In this document: piece by piece, positions 28,401 through 36,595 of the stretch
Numbering within the stretch: position 1 is the stretch's first letter
Layout of the letters: each line of letters begins with the position of its first letter
NCBI GenBank assembly: GCA_965243825.1
Contig: CBDEVT010000001.1
Location: forward strand, 2,480,001 to 2,544,000
Direction of reading: 5' to 3'
DNA length: 64,000 bases
Source: JAJCYX01 sp965243825
Lineage (GTDB): Bacteria > Chloroflexota > Dehalococcoidia > Lucifugimonadales > Lucifugimonadaceae
Translations under genes and position numbers: made by a program
The notes under the pieces: generated by a model
What the model saw: the letters and a program-made list of their open reading frames with translations, nothing else
What the model was told of the DNA's origin: nothing
Databases searched by the model: none

Positions 28401-28648
28401 TCCGACCCGTCGCTGAAGGTCCACTCACGCCTGTCTACGCTCAGGTCCTCTAAGTCAGTGAAAGTGATCTGAAGCGGTGCAGTACCGGAAGTTATGTCGG
28501 CACCAATTGTGGCGACCAGAGTAGGAGGGCTGCATGCAACAACGGCCAGCATAGCCACGGAGGCGAAGAATAGGAATATCGCTTGAAACCGCCACACGTG
28601 TGCCGGGTTTCGCTGCGTACTGGCCAGCGCTTGGGTGTGGTTATTCAC
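25454..28648 (-). CDS. Lipoprotein fusing PKD, Ig-like, PD40 propeller and trypsin-like protease
   Basis: 1064 aa, start GTG at 28648 with AAGGAG ahead. The lipobox AMLAVVAC ends near residue 38. Residues about 45-130 form a PKD-type domain (REWTFSDG). About 135-590 hold five bacterial Ig-like repeats (A..D.fGN, ..aGtY..GIt.tA). About 590-885 carry PD40 propeller blades (PTWSPDGKLVVYDH, PAFSPDGSKIVFVS). From about 890 there is a DegP/HtrA-type serine protease with TNNHVI (His), AHDLAVLKI (Asp) and NPGNSGGPL (Ser); no PDZ domain follows. All catalytic residues are present. It is probably a surface-anchored protease whose propeller or Ig repeats reach and select targets. This combination is unusual; each part is recognised by pattern. 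Confidence 0.9.
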   Translation of the reverse strand: MNNHTQALASTQRNPAHVWRFQAIFLFFASVAMLAVVACSPPTLVATIGADITSGTAPLQITFTDLEDLSVDRREWTFSDGSESATTVEDEPATVTRTFTQAGEFTATVRSVRSEDFVESSINFTVLPGPVASISVTGVPESIAAGSSASLSVVAEDGFGNAIENPVIRFEADSLAGEVSPDGAFTASTEVDSIEEAISVTVEHGGATVTKTFDTDVVPAELARLEVSPDSIEALPNQAVHITATAYDEFDNPIADADISFTATAAAGSITNSGLLTTSTIAGPTSLGVTVSATVGFDGEAVTVPVKISHGPLAEVALSASELTAEVDSEHEFSATALDEFGNEISDAEIAFDANAGVINDQGVFTAGVTAGTYEEGITATAIFDGGEATSSLAVTLLPLELSQVEIEPVAVEAGGTKALTAIASDRFGNTLESVEFTWATVDTAAGEVSEFGVLSAGTVANTYLGAVSVTATLDGNSVDGFANVVVGPAAITQVDFLPKTVVLGMEMDQELVAIAGDQFGNLISAASFTWQTNADAGSITGSTFTSSATPGTYADGITLTASFDGNSIAEDISVTVEPERIAFLSDRNDEDFEWIITDLEGNFIKSLEFGGGNRGPMTFSPDGRRFLISEWTLPGGVYLLDEELTFPELVLPNEEGGGFQAGALSPDGKTVVAEFILFETNTRDLVLIDIDGGGLDILTNTTDATEWRPTWSPDGKLVVYDHTPTGQNGDIFTINVETKEKQRLTTHSANDSLPAFSPDGSKIVFVSSRAGTQQIFIMDADGSNLRQLTDESSPSHAPSWSPDGQKIIFSSSRDGDTEIYTMDPDGSGVVKITDNSVGDNNPAWMPRKTGVLVNADALFLSPDPETEDLSTQELTQKMRPAVVKIETDLGSGSGFFVRQGGYVLTNNHVIIEATEITVTVDGGESYPATLLGRDMAHDLAVLKIELDDHEVVEFAKISDDNLGQDVVAFGFPLGSDTLNVTRGVISALLVDDGRVSTWVQTDAAVNPGNSGGPLVTTTGHVIGVVTSRFTGEVENVAFAMNAVTLNIFLDAMIDGATIVDAAG

Positions 28649-28982
28649 AGTTGGCTCCTTATAAGCCCGTCTAACGCAAGGTGCGAGATTCTACCTGAGC
28701 CACAGAACGACCGCCGAAATTACGACCAATAATGTGAGCCAAATGGTTAATGGTTGGCCAGAGTAACCTTGCTGCTCGTACAAATATGCACTGAGAGTGA
28801 AAACTTACTCGCAGGCTGTACGGCCAGTTCAGTTACCAGAGCCTATTAGTGTCTGCGTACTCGCTCTTGTAGCAAGCAGACGTTAAGGTTGTTCTATGCA
28901 CCGCGCATGATGCGATCGCCCGTGATTACATCATCGTCCTGGTTGGAATTGATCCTGCGGAACACTCAACTCTCTAACACTG
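28649..28982. other. Divergent intergenic region
   Basis: A 334-bp spacer between the protease-fusion gene and pgi. It holds the AAGGAG site of the leftward gene at its left end. No RNA gene, repeat or clear promoter is seen. Confidence 0.4.
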
Positions 28983-30596
28983 ATGCCAAATTTGACTCCG
29001 GATTGTGACCAGACCGTGAACAGGCTCGTCAGCGACCGAGTCGCGTCTCGAATATGGAATAAAGACGCATCTCTGTGGCCTGCTGAATCTCATGGTGCAG
29101 AACCTGCAGCTGAGATTATGGGTTGGCTGGAACTGCCTTATTCCATTCAGACTGGAATGGAACCCATAAAGGAAATCGTATCGAAGCTGCGGGTTCCTCA
29201 ACGCACTGGCGAGGAGATTACCGATCTCGTGGTGATGGGTATGGGCGGGAGCAGCATGACTCCTGAGGTATTGCGAGTCTTGTTTGATGTTGAGCCAATC
29301 GGAGTAAGGCTCCACGTGCTGGATACTGTCCACCCCGAAACCATTGGTTCGATAACAAGGGCGCTTCCCCTAAACACCACCGCATTCGCGGTCTGCAGCA
29401 AGTCAGGCACCACGGTTGAACCGCTTTCGCTTGAGAAGCACTTCAGACAGGCGTTGGCAGAGGCCGGCATAAAAGACCCCCCAAGGCAGCTAATCGCAAT
29501 ATCTGACATCGATACACCTCTCTCGAAACGTGCACAGGACGGTGAATTCGCCCACTGGATAGAGACACCGCGTGATGTAGGTGGTCGATTCTCTGCTCTC
29601 ACCGCATTTGGAATGCTTCCTGCGGTAGCGCTTGGGCTAGATAGTGATCGACTTGGACAATCAGCAAGAGAAATGGCGGATCGGTGCAAGATTGATTCTG
29701 TTGATAACCCGGGACTGAAACTTGGTGCATGTCTCGGGACGAATGCACTAGCCGGGCGTGACAAGGTGACGTTAATAACATCACCTGGAATCGAGAGATT
29801 CGGTCTGTGGATCGAGCAATTGCTTGCTGAATCAACGGGTAAGAATGGAAAAGGCCTTGTACCCATTGCCGGAGAACCGCTACTCGATCCTGAGTACTAC
29901 GGGAAGGATCGCAACTTCCTCTATATCCGCCTCGAGTCGACCGACAATGCAGCAACTGATGCCCATGTATCTCGTCTTAGGTCTAACGGACATCCGGTGA
30001 CGACGTTGGAATTCGCTGACCTTTACGACCTGGGTGGCGAGTTCTTCAGATGGGAGTTCGCCACTGCTGTGGCCGGACACATTCTCGAAATCTTCCCTTT
30101 CGATCAGCCTGACGTTAACGCGGCAAAAGAGGCGGCGCGGGCAATCCTGGACTCCGGAGCACTGCCGTCGGCAACCTCTGAAGTGGACCTGAAATCCGCA
30201 ATTGCACAACTAATTGAAACCCCAAAAGCTGGAGACTACGTCGCAATCGGTGCTTTCATGCCCGAGTCACCTGAAGCGGATCAAGCGTTCACCGAACTCC
30301 GAACTCGGATCACTCGTAAAACAGGTATGGCTACAACCTTCGGATTTGGACCCCGATATTTGCACTCAATCGGGCAGCTTTATAAGGGCGGTCCAAACAC
30401 GATGAGGTTCCTCGGAGTCGTTTCACACGGTTCCGTGGACATAAAAGTGCCTGGCGAGCAATACACTCTCGGCGCCCTGACGCCGGCCCAGGCGTATGGC
30501 GACTTTGAGGTAATGCGAGACATTGGGCGTCGGATTAAGACCGCCGTGTTAGGTAAGAACTCTGTGGTCGAAATAGAGGAAGCTCTGACAGATTAG
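28983..30596 (+). CDS. pgi: Glucose-6-phosphate isomerase
   Basis: A 537-aa SIS-fold isomerase interconverting glucose-6-phosphate and fructose-6-phosphate. SIS sugar-phosphate sites are at LVVMGMGGSSMTPEVLRV and FAVCSKSGTTVEPLS; WIETPRDVGGRFSALTAFG holds the catalytic Arg/Glu region. LLAESTGKNGKGLVP is the signature seen in the isomerase half of transaldolase-isomerase fusions and their stand-alone relatives. The C-terminus retains the Lys/His-containing RYLHSIGQLYKGGP. Transaldolase is a separate gene at 37005-38129. The ATG at 28983 has no obvious Shine-Dalgarno. Confidence 0.92.
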   Translation: MPNLTPDCDQTVNRLVSDRVASRIWNKDASLWPAESHGAEPAAEIMGWLELPYSIQTGMEPIKEIVSKLRVPQRTGEEITDLVVMGMGGSSMTPEVLRVLFDVEPIGVRLHVLDTVHPETIGSITRALPLNTTAFAVCSKSGTTVEPLSLEKHFRQALAEAGIKDPPRQLIAISDIDTPLSKRAQDGEFAHWIETPRDVGGRFSALTAFGMLPAVALGLDSDRLGQSAREMADRCKIDSVDNPGLKLGACLGTNALAGRDKVTLITSPGIERFGLWIEQLLAESTGKNGKGLVPIAGEPLLDPEYYGKDRNFLYIRLESTDNAATDAHVSRLRSNGHPVTTLEFADLYDLGGEFFRWEFATAVAGHILEIFPFDQPDVNAAKEAARAILDSGALPSATSEVDLKSAIAQLIETPKAGDYVAIGAFMPESPEADQAFTELRTRITRKTGMATTFGFGPRYLHSIGQLYKGGPNTMRFLGVVSHGSVDIKVPGEQYTLGALTPAQAYGDFEVMRDIGRRIKTAVLGKNSVVEIEEALTD

Positions 30597-30721
30597 AGAA
30601 GCGATGTGTAGACCAGAGTCACTGGAGTGAGGACCGGTGAACTGCGTCATGGCAGGTGAGGCTGCTGCACATCTTGGCTCTAGATACTGCGACTCCCGAC
30701 GCTGGAGTGGAGAAAAATCCG

Positions 30722-31666
30722 ATGATTCAGGACATCACCGGATCGCCGCTGACCTTTATGGCGGGGATCGACCATCGTATTAACTTCTGCCGCGAACTGG
30801 TAGGAGCGGTGGGTGAACCGACGGCAGCCGAACGGAACCAGGCAGCGCGGCTTAAGGCTATTGTGTTTCAGTCGATGAAACAGGCCATTGAGTCCGGTCT
30901 TTCTAAATCATACGCAGCTATCTGGTCCGATTCGGACCTTGGCGAGGCTGTACTTCTGCGTGGCCGAGCTATGTCGATACTCACAGCCGTTTCGGCTGAT
31001 CAGCGAACCGAAGGCGGTTCCTCCGAACTCTCTCCGACTCGGGGATGGGATGTTGCCACGAGACTCGATTCAGACTTCGCCGGTGTTCGCGTTAACTACA
31101 ATCCAGACTCTCCGCGCCACATCCGAGAACAGGCGCAGGACAACCTGTTCAAGCTTTCCCGCAAGTGCAGGGCCGGGAACCGCGGCCTTCTCGTGGAACT
31201 GATTGCTTCTCCTACTCGCCGCCAGATTGAGCGGAATGGTGGATATGAGGAAGCACGAACCATGGTCCTGCTCGAATCGATGAGGCAGTTACAGGACGCT
31301 GGCATTGAGCCGAGCGTTTGGGTCCTGGAACCTCCGTCAGACAGACGGGCAGCTGCAGCTCTCGCTGCTCAAGCCCATCTCGATGAGCGGTATGGCATAC
31401 AGGTCTTATTCGTGGTTGGATCCGAGCCAGATCCATCTGATGAATCCGACTACCCGACTCGTTCCGAAGAAGAGATGGCGACCCTTGCAGCTCGAACGCT
31501 GGGAGCGACCGGCATCTTGATCGGGCCTGCGGCGTACTTCTCTCAGCTGGCCAGGTTTCAGCGTGGACTGATATCCGAAGAGGAAGCCATAGAGCGAATC
31601 GCTCGCAGAATTCACAGCCTGCAACGTGTGTTCTCAGACGCTCGATCTACTGTCGACGCAGTTTAA
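30722..31666 (+). CDS. DUF2090-family aldolase-like protein
   Basis: About 314 aa from the ATG at 30722; the frame is open to GTG 30656, which adds 22 residues. It matches the DUF2090 domain found at the C-terminus of some IolC proteins: GIDHRINFCRELVGA near the N-terminus, VRVNYNPDSPRHI, LLVELI, LQDAGIEPSVWVLEPP and, last, TGILIGPAAYFSQLARFQRG with a closing helix. The fold is expected to be a TIM barrel. Members are linked to carbohydrate or inositol breakdown as aldolases, but the reaction is not settled for stand-alone forms. It lies 125 bp downstream of pgi, so it may serve the same sugar-phosphate pool. Confidence 0.75.
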   Translation: MIQDITGSPLTFMAGIDHRINFCRELVGAVGEPTAAERNQAARLKAIVFQSMKQAIESGLSKSYAAIWSDSDLGEAVLLRGRAMSILTAVSADQRTEGGSSELSPTRGWDVATRLDSDFAGVRVNYNPDSPRHIREQAQDNLFKLSRKCRAGNRGLLVELIASPTRRQIERNGGYEEARTMVLLESMRQLQDAGIEPSVWVLEPPSDRRAAAALAAQAHLDERYGIQVLFVVGSEPDPSDESDYPTRSEEEMATLAARTLGATGILIGPAAYFSQLARFQRGLISEEEAIERIARRIHSLQRVFSDARSTVDAV

Positions 31667-31697
31667 ACATCGCTGACATACGGAGCATTCGATTCGA

Positions 31698-31731
31698 AAT
31701 GGGAGGTGCAACCAAGCTTGCGCCTCCCATT
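31698..31731. terminator. Bidirectional hairpin terminator
   Basis: A 14-bp stem (31698-31711 with 31718-31731, one G-T pair, 6-nt loop) lies between the convergent DUF2090 and reductase genes. It overlaps the first base of the reductase stop codon (31731-31733). Neither side has a long T-run, so it is a stem-only terminator candidate. Confidence 0.65.
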
Positions 31732-32879
31732 CATCTTGCTGAATAAGTTCTATTCAACTTAGCCATGCCTGCCAGGATCCAGTAAACAGGTCCGAGCTTA
31801 CTCTTCCACCGGCGATAGGATGAGTCTCCACGGACGGTACGACGGGCGGCATTCCAGACGGGTGGTGTACGCATCACCATACGCACAAAGAATGAAGGGG
31901 CGACGTAAAAGGCGTTCCTGAGCGTGGCACCTATTCGGTACTCTTCAAGAATCGCCTCTTCCATTGCCGCCTGATAACTACTTGACCCTGTTGCAAGGCC
32001 GGCTATCACATGTTCAGCTGCCAACCCGCCTGTTTTGACCGCACCATAAATACCGTCACCACTCAAAGGGTCGACCATGCCAGCGGCATCGCCCGCAAGC
32101 AGAATCTTGTCGTTTCCTACAGGTGAACCAGGCAAACGGACCGGGAGGTGATGGCCTCGAAGGTTCGTGATTTTGTCCGGATTCAGGCCGTAAGAGCGAG
32201 TCACGACTGCCAGGTGTTTTCGAAGTCGTTGGGCTTCGGATCGAGGTCCCCACACGCCGACGTTGACATGGTCTTCTTTCGGAAACAACCAGCCGTAACC
32301 GCCGGGCACTGCACCGACCGACAGACTCACCGTCTCCGCCCAGTCGTCAGTCTGTTCGCGAGGGATTGGAAGGTTCCCTTCCAGCGCCACCGTCATGTCG
32401 CGATTAGGCTCTATCCCGGCCAGTTTCGAACCCTGGCCGTTTGCGCCGTCTGCAACTATTAGTCGATGTGCTGAAAACGACCTGTCGCCATCGTCAATCC
32501 CGACATGCCCGTTGAGATCGATGGAGTTAAGTTTGAAACCTTCTTCGAGCTTCGCTCCGGCATCAATAGCCTTTTCGAGTAAGAACGCGTCGAGTCTTGT
32601 TCGCCGTGTGATCAGCGTAAGCGGCTCCTCGCTTTTCAAGACGTACGGATGTTTGATTCCGGAGTAGAAGCGGACGTTGTGAACCGTTCTCTCGACAACC
32701 GGTGCCAGATCAAATGGCAACAGGCGGGCGGTCCGCATGTTGACTCCGCCACCGCAAGGCTTATCACGCGGGAACTCAGCCCTGTCTACGATCAATGTAC
32801 TTAAGCCGGCGGCAGCACATTCGCGTGCCGCGGTGCTCCCGGCAGGACCAGCTCCAATAACTGCAACGTCGTAGATCAT
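31731..32879 (-). CDS. Geranylgeranyl-reductase-family FAD oxidoreductase
   Basis: A 382-aa FAD enzyme. GAGPAGSTAARECAAAGL at residues 9-26 is the dinucleotide-binding motif, FPRDKPCGGGVN the substrate/FAD segment of the reductase branch, and DKILLAGDAAGMVDPLSGDG the second FAD motif. Members reduce geranylgeranyl chains of chlorophylls, quinones or lipids. No pigment-synthesis genes are present, so a quinone or polyisoprenoid lipid substrate is more likely. The C-terminal tail (VRMVMRTPPVWNAARR) is amphipathic and basic and may sit on the membrane. It is a single gene, 179 bp downstream of the pnt operon. Confidence 0.88.
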   Translation of the reverse strand: MIYDVAVIGAGPAGSTAARECAAAGLSTLIVDRAEFPRDKPCGGGVNMRTARLLPFDLAPVVERTVHNVRFYSGIKHPYVLKSEEPLTLITRRTRLDAFLLEKAIDAGAKLEEGFKLNSIDLNGHVGIDDGDRSFSAHRLIVADGANGQGSKLAGIEPNRDMTVALEGNLPIPREQTDDWAETVSLSVGAVPGGYGWLFPKEDHVNVGVWGPRSEAQRLRKHLAVVTRSYGLNPDKITNLRGHHLPVRLPGSPVGNDKILLAGDAAGMVDPLSGDGIYGAVKTGGLAAEHVIAGLATGSSSYQAAMEEAILEEYRIGATLRNAFYVAPSFFVRMVMRTPPVWNAARRTVRGDSSYRRWKSKLGPVYWILAGMAKLNRTYSAR

Positions 32880-33058
32880 TTCTCGTAAGTAGTCCTGGCG
32901 CTAACGCTCAAGGCCGGCCTTACTGCCCGTCGAACAGCTCAAACAGTACCGATACTAAGTGCCAGCACTGGTTAGAGGTCACTTATGCAAATAAGGCGCG
33001 AACGTGTCTGAATTCTAGCCGGTTCTCAAGGCTGTTTAACTTGGTCGCCCGAATTTGC

Positions 33059-34489
33059 CTAGAGAGCTTTGACCTCTCGCACGAGATCTTCGACTGATCC
33101 CCGAGCGTCACCAAAGAACATCATCGTCTTTTCAAGGAAGAAGAGCTCGTTCTCAACACCTGCGAAGCCCGACGCCATCGAACGCTTCAGGACAACAACT
33201 GCACCTGCGTTATCCACGTTCAAGATGGGCATGCCAAAGATCGGGCTGGCAGGATCGGTACGTGCCGCAGGGTTTGTGACGTCGTTCGCACCGATAACGA
33301 TCGCAACATCGGTGCGATCGAACTCTGAGTTGATCTCATCCAGATCTTTCAGTTCGTCATATGGAACGTTTGCCTCAGCCAGAAGTACGTTCATATGCCC
33401 CGGCATTCTGCCTGCAACTGGGTGAATGGCATATTTGACAGTTACGTCTCGGCCCTTCAGTTCGTCGGCAAGCTCTCTGACTGCATGTTGTGCCTGTGCC
33501 ACCGCCAGTCCGTAGCCGGGCACGATGATCACGCTTCGGGCATAACTTAGTACGAGCGCAACATCTTCTGCGCTGACTGATCGCACAGGTCGTTGTTCAA
33601 CCTGGCCAGCGGCGCCTGCCGCGGCTGCTCCATCGGCCGCGCCAAAGCCACCGAGCATGACATTGGCGAGCGATCTGTTCATGGCCTTTGTCATGATCTG
33701 AGTGAGGATCAACCCTGATGCACCGACAAGCGAACCGGCGATGATCAGCATATTGTTCTCGAGCACAAATCCTGTTGCAGCTGCCGCGAGTCCGGAGTAA
33801 GAGTTGAGAAGTGCCACAACCACGGGCATATCGGCTCCACCAATCGGAATAACGAGCAGAATTCCGAGTGCTAGAGCGATCACTCCCATTGCGGCGAATG
33901 CGGCCGGGGTGTCGGGCTCAAACACCAGGAATGCTGCCAGAGCGATCGCTGCAGCCAGTAACACGGCATTCAGGTAGTTGCGGGCCGGCAGCAAGACCGG
34001 TTTCGATGCGATGAAGCCCTGGAGCTTTCCAAATGCAATGAAGCTTCCGGTGAGTGTCACCGCGCCGATGATGGTCGATGCCATGATCGTGACAGCGGCA
34101 ACGTCGTCAACGGCGTCACCTTCTCTGACAAGTTCTGCTGAAGCCACCAGCGCAGAAGCCGCTCCTCCGAATCCGTTGAAGACGGCAACGAGCTGAGGCA
34201 TGGCCGTCATCTGTACCCGACGGGCAAGTACAGCACCGATTGCAGCACCGATGATGAATCCCGTGATTATCCAGGGGATCTGCACGATCTGACGATCGAT
34301 AAGCGTGACCACGACTGCGATGAGCATTGCCACAGCAGCCATTCGGTTGCCGGTTCGAGCTGTCGACGGGTGGCCGAGTCGCTTCAATCCCATGATGAAC
34401 AAGACTGAAGCGACGATGTACACGGCGTTGGTGGTATTCGCTACCGTGCGCGGATCCCAGTCTGAGCCGAATAGTCCCTCTGGCATCAC
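33059..34489 (-). CDS. pntB: NAD(P) transhydrogenase subunit beta
   Basis: A 476-aa PntB. An N-terminal domain with about nine hydrophobic helices (for example AVYIVASVLFIMGL, VALLNSYSGLAAAATGFVLE) forms the proton channel. The C-terminal NADP-binding domain (about residues 300-476) contains VIIVPGYGLAVAQAQHAV, AIHPVAGRMPGHMNVLLAEA, IGANDVTNPAA and MPILNVDNAGAVVVLKRSM. It couples proton entry to NADPH formation. It overlaps the pntAB stop by four bases (ATGA), so they are translated together. Confidence 0.95.
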   Translation of the reverse strand: MMPEGLFGSDWDPRTVANTTNAVYIVASVLFIMGLKRLGHPSTARTGNRMAAVAMLIAVVVTLIDRQIVQIPWIITGFIIGAAIGAVLARRVQMTAMPQLVAVFNGFGGAASALVASAELVREGDAVDDVAAVTIMASTIIGAVTLTGSFIAFGKLQGFIASKPVLLPARNYLNAVLLAAAIALAAFLVFEPDTPAAFAAMGVIALALGILLVIPIGGADMPVVVALLNSYSGLAAAATGFVLENNMLIIAGSLVGASGLILTQIMTKAMNRSLANVMLGGFGAADGAAAAGAAGQVEQRPVRSVSAEDVALVLSYARSVIIVPGYGLAVAQAQHAVRELADELKGRDVTVKYAIHPVAGRMPGHMNVLLAEANVPYDELKDLDEINSEFDRTDVAIVIGANDVTNPAARTDPASPIFGMPILNVDNAGAVVVLKRSMASGFAGVENELFFLEKTMMFFGDARGSVEDLVREVKAL

Positions 34490-34782
34490 TTACGGTCCTC
34501 AGGTTGGCGCCGGAACATCTGCAACATACGGTCCGTCACAAGGAATCCACCAACTACGTTGATCGTTGCCAGGGCCACAGCGAATACACCGAGTATTGCA
34601 CCAGCAATCCCGAAGTCCTGCCCGGCAATGATCAAGGCACCGACGATTACGATGCCAGAAACGGCGTTCGTTCCCGACATCAGTGGTGTGTGGAGGGTCG
34701 GAGGGACCTTGGTGATGACCTCGTAACCGACGAACACGGCGAGCACGAAAACAGTCAGTGATATGAGTAGTGTTTCAACCAT
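34486..34782 (-). CDS. pntAB: NAD(P) transhydrogenase subunit alpha part 2 (membrane part)
   Basis: A 98-aa membrane subunit with three or four helices (LLISLTVFVLAVFVGYEVI, VSGIVIVGALIIAGQDFG, VFAVALATINVVGGFLVTDRML). It is the split half of the alpha subunit and completes the proton-pumping domain with pntB. TPLMSGTNAVSGIVIVGAL is the highly conserved segment. It lies 27 bp after pntAA and overlaps pntB. Confidence 0.95.
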   Translation of the reverse strand: MVETLLISLTVFVLAVFVGYEVITKVPPTLHTPLMSGTNAVSGIVIVGALIIAGQDFGIAGAILGVFAVALATINVVGGFLVTDRMLQMFRRQPEDRK

Positions 34783-34809
34783 GATTCATCCAAACGGGTT
34801 GTGAGCCTG

Positions 34810-35925
34810 CTAGCCGTTGAACCTGACCTCTCCGCCGTGTGTAACGCACATCGCATCCAGGATTTCGTCTTCCAGATTCAGATTGACATTCCCATCTTCG
34901 TCAAGCAGAAGATCCAGGAGAGCGGCCACGTTACGTGAATAGAGTCGACTGGCATCGTTGGCCACCATTGACGGCACGTTCACGGGGCCGTTTATGCTGA
35001 CACCGTTACCCGTCAGCACGATTTCGCCTGCTTTGGTCAAATCACAGTTGCCACCAGTCTCTGCAGCGAGATCAACGATTACAGAACCCGCTGACATGCG
35101 GGCGACCATCTCAGTCGTTACCAGCTTCGGGGCGGGTCGTCCGGGTATCGCTGCGGTCGTAATTACAACGTCGGCTTCTGCGACGTGATCTGCAAGCAGT
35201 TGCTGCTGTGCAGCCTGCTCCTCTTCCGTTTGTTCGCGTGCGTACCCACCAGCCGCTTCTGCATCGGCGGCTCCAGGGAGCTCGATGAATACGCCTCCCA
35301 GAGACTGCACCTGTTCCTTGACCACAGGACGGACGTCATAGGCCTCGACCACCGAACCCAGCCGCTTGGCCGTGGCGATGGCCTGTAGACCCGCAACTCC
35401 AGCACCAAGAACAAGAACGGTGGCCGGGGGCACCGTTCCGGCAGCGGTCATCATCATTGGCAAATACTTGCCAAGCATGTTGGCACCGATAAGCGCTGCT
35501 TTGTATCCCGCTATCGATGCCTGAGATGAAAGCACGTCCATACGCTGCGCACGAGCGATTCGTGGTACAAGCTCCATGGCAAGGCCGGTGACGCCGGACG
35601 AGGCAAGCCGCTGAAGACCCTCTGGATCAGTTCGAGCGTCGAGCATCGAGATAAGCACGGTGCCCGAAGAGATTACTGATGCGAGGTCGGCGTCGGGTGG
35701 TTGGACGCTCACGAGAATTTCGGACGATGTGGCAATTTCCGAAACGTTCGCAGTGATTGAGGCACCGGCTTCTGTGAACTGCGAATCCGGGTAGCCTGAA
35801 TTGTCGCCCGCGCTTGTCTGCACCTGTACAGAGTGCCCATCTCTTGTCAGTCGGGCAACCGTTTCGGGGATCAGGGCAACCCTTCGTTCCCCTGCCTCGG
35901 TCTCACCGCGCACGCCGAGCTTCAT
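34810..35925 (-). CDS. pntAA: NAD(P) transhydrogenase subunit alpha part 1 (NAD-binding)
   Basis: A 371-aa soluble subunit related to alanine dehydrogenase. MKLGVRGETEAGERRVALIP starts the fold. The NAD Rossmann motif is VLVLGAGVAGLQAIATAKRLG; YDVRPVVKEQVQSLGG and VITTAAIPGRPAPKLVT follow. It binds NAD(H) and passes hydride to the pntB domain. It is first in the pntAA-pntAB-pntB operon, with a good promoter candidate about 70 bp upstream. Confidence 0.95.
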   Translation of the reverse strand: MKLGVRGETEAGERRVALIPETVARLTRDGHSVQVQTSAGDNSGYPDSQFTEAGASITANVSEIATSSEILVSVQPPDADLASVISSGTVLISMLDARTDPEGLQRLASSGVTGLAMELVPRIARAQRMDVLSSQASIAGYKAALIGANMLGKYLPMMMTAAGTVPPATVLVLGAGVAGLQAIATAKRLGSVVEAYDVRPVVKEQVQSLGGVFIELPGAADAEAAGGYAREQTEEEQAAQQQLLADHVAEADVVITTAAIPGRPAPKLVTTEMVARMSAGSVIVDLAAETGGNCDLTKAGEIVLTGNGVSINGPVNVPSMVANDASRLYSRNVAALLDLLLDEDGNVNLNLEDEILDAMCVTHGGEVRFNG

Positions 35926-35995
35926 CTAGATATCCCTGAGGAAGAGTCCGGTCTGATATCGCCAAGTTCGCATGGCAAACGTTAAGAATGGGCCC

Positions 35996-36024
35996 ATGAT
36001 AGTCACTGCCCGAATAATTGTCAG
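35996..36024 (-). promoter_or_regulatory. Candidate promoter of the pnt operon
   Basis: On the minus strand CTGACA (36024-36019), a 17-bp spacer and TATCAT (36001-35996) lie about 70 bases before the pntAA ATG. Each box matches five of six sigma-70 consensus bases, and the spacing is ideal. Confidence 0.65.
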
Positions 36025-36185
36025 GCGGGCGAAGGTGGTTGATATGAGTTATTCGTTAACTAACCGCTGCTTGCCCTAAACATGTAAGCATCGGACGACT
36101 TCAAGGTGTCACCGACTACTTGAACTCATGTCAACTGGACAATCTTGCGAGACATCAAGTCCGTCACCGAGTAAGCTTCCGGTTC

Positions 36186-36214
36186 TTGATCAACAGTCCT
36201 GCATAGACTTAGAT
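36186..36214 (+). promoter_or_regulatory. Candidate promoter for the small dimeric-barrel gene
   Basis: TTGATC (36186-36191), 17 bp and TTAGAT (36209-36214), 23 bases before the ATG at 36238, which has AAAGGAG upstream. Boxes match four of six consensus bases each. The 35926-36237 spacer holds only this and the pnt promoter. Confidence 0.4.
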
Positions 36215-36237
36215 CCTGAAGCACAAAGGAGCAGCAA

Positions 36238-36561
36238 ATGTCATATGTGATTCGACGTGTCTACGAAGTGAAACCGGGTTCTGCAAGGAAAGTGGCCACC
36301 ACCGTCGCCAGGCAAGCTGCGTTATATGAAAAGGCAGAGCAACGTTCTCCTTCCCGCGTGTACTTCAACGGCGGGACTCTTCCCGGCGAGAAAGACCGTG
36401 TCTATATGGAGTGGACAGCGGATGTGATCGACTCTCCTTACAGGGAGGGGAATGTGATACCGCAATCTGTTAGGGATGCCGGGGCTGGAACGCGAGACCT
36501 GGTTATCGACACCTACATAGAGTTCTATGAGTTGATGACACCGGCGAAAGAGCAGGAATAA
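36238..36561 (+). CDS. Small dimeric alpha/beta-barrel protein (NIPSNAP/ABM-like)
   Basis: 107 aa with a strong AAAGGAG site. SYVIRRVYEVKPGSARKVAT opens like an antibiotic-biosynthesis-monooxygenase or NIPSNAP ferredoxin-like barrel: a strand, then the helix that carries VARQAALYEKAEQ. RVYMEWTADVIDSPY holds the second half. The family works as a homodimer; some members are cofactor-free oxygenases, others have unknown roles. The assignment is by fold texture only. It is monocistronic, ending in a clear hairpin terminator. Confidence 0.75.
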   Translation: MSYVIRRVYEVKPGSARKVATTVARQAALYEKAEQRSPSRVYFNGGTLPGEKDRVYMEWTADVIDSPYREGNVIPQSVRDAGAGTRDLVIDTYIEFYELMTPAKEQE

Positions 36562-36566
36562 GCAAG

Positions 36567-36595
36567 AAGCCCGCCAGTTTCTTGCTGGCGGGCTT
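36567..36595. terminator. Hairpin terminator, used from both sides
   Basis: An 11-bp perfect GC-rich stem (36567-36577 with 36585-36595, loop of seven). On the plus strand it is followed by TTT after the stem and ends the gene at 36238-36561. On the minus strand it would end the candidate RNA transcribed from about 36864. Confidence 0.8.

Noticed and set aside
27570..28472. Antisense Ser/Ala-rich open frame (300 codons) in the protease-fusion gene
   Set aside because: The composition is what the complement of repetitive Ig-like coding sequence gives; no independent signal.
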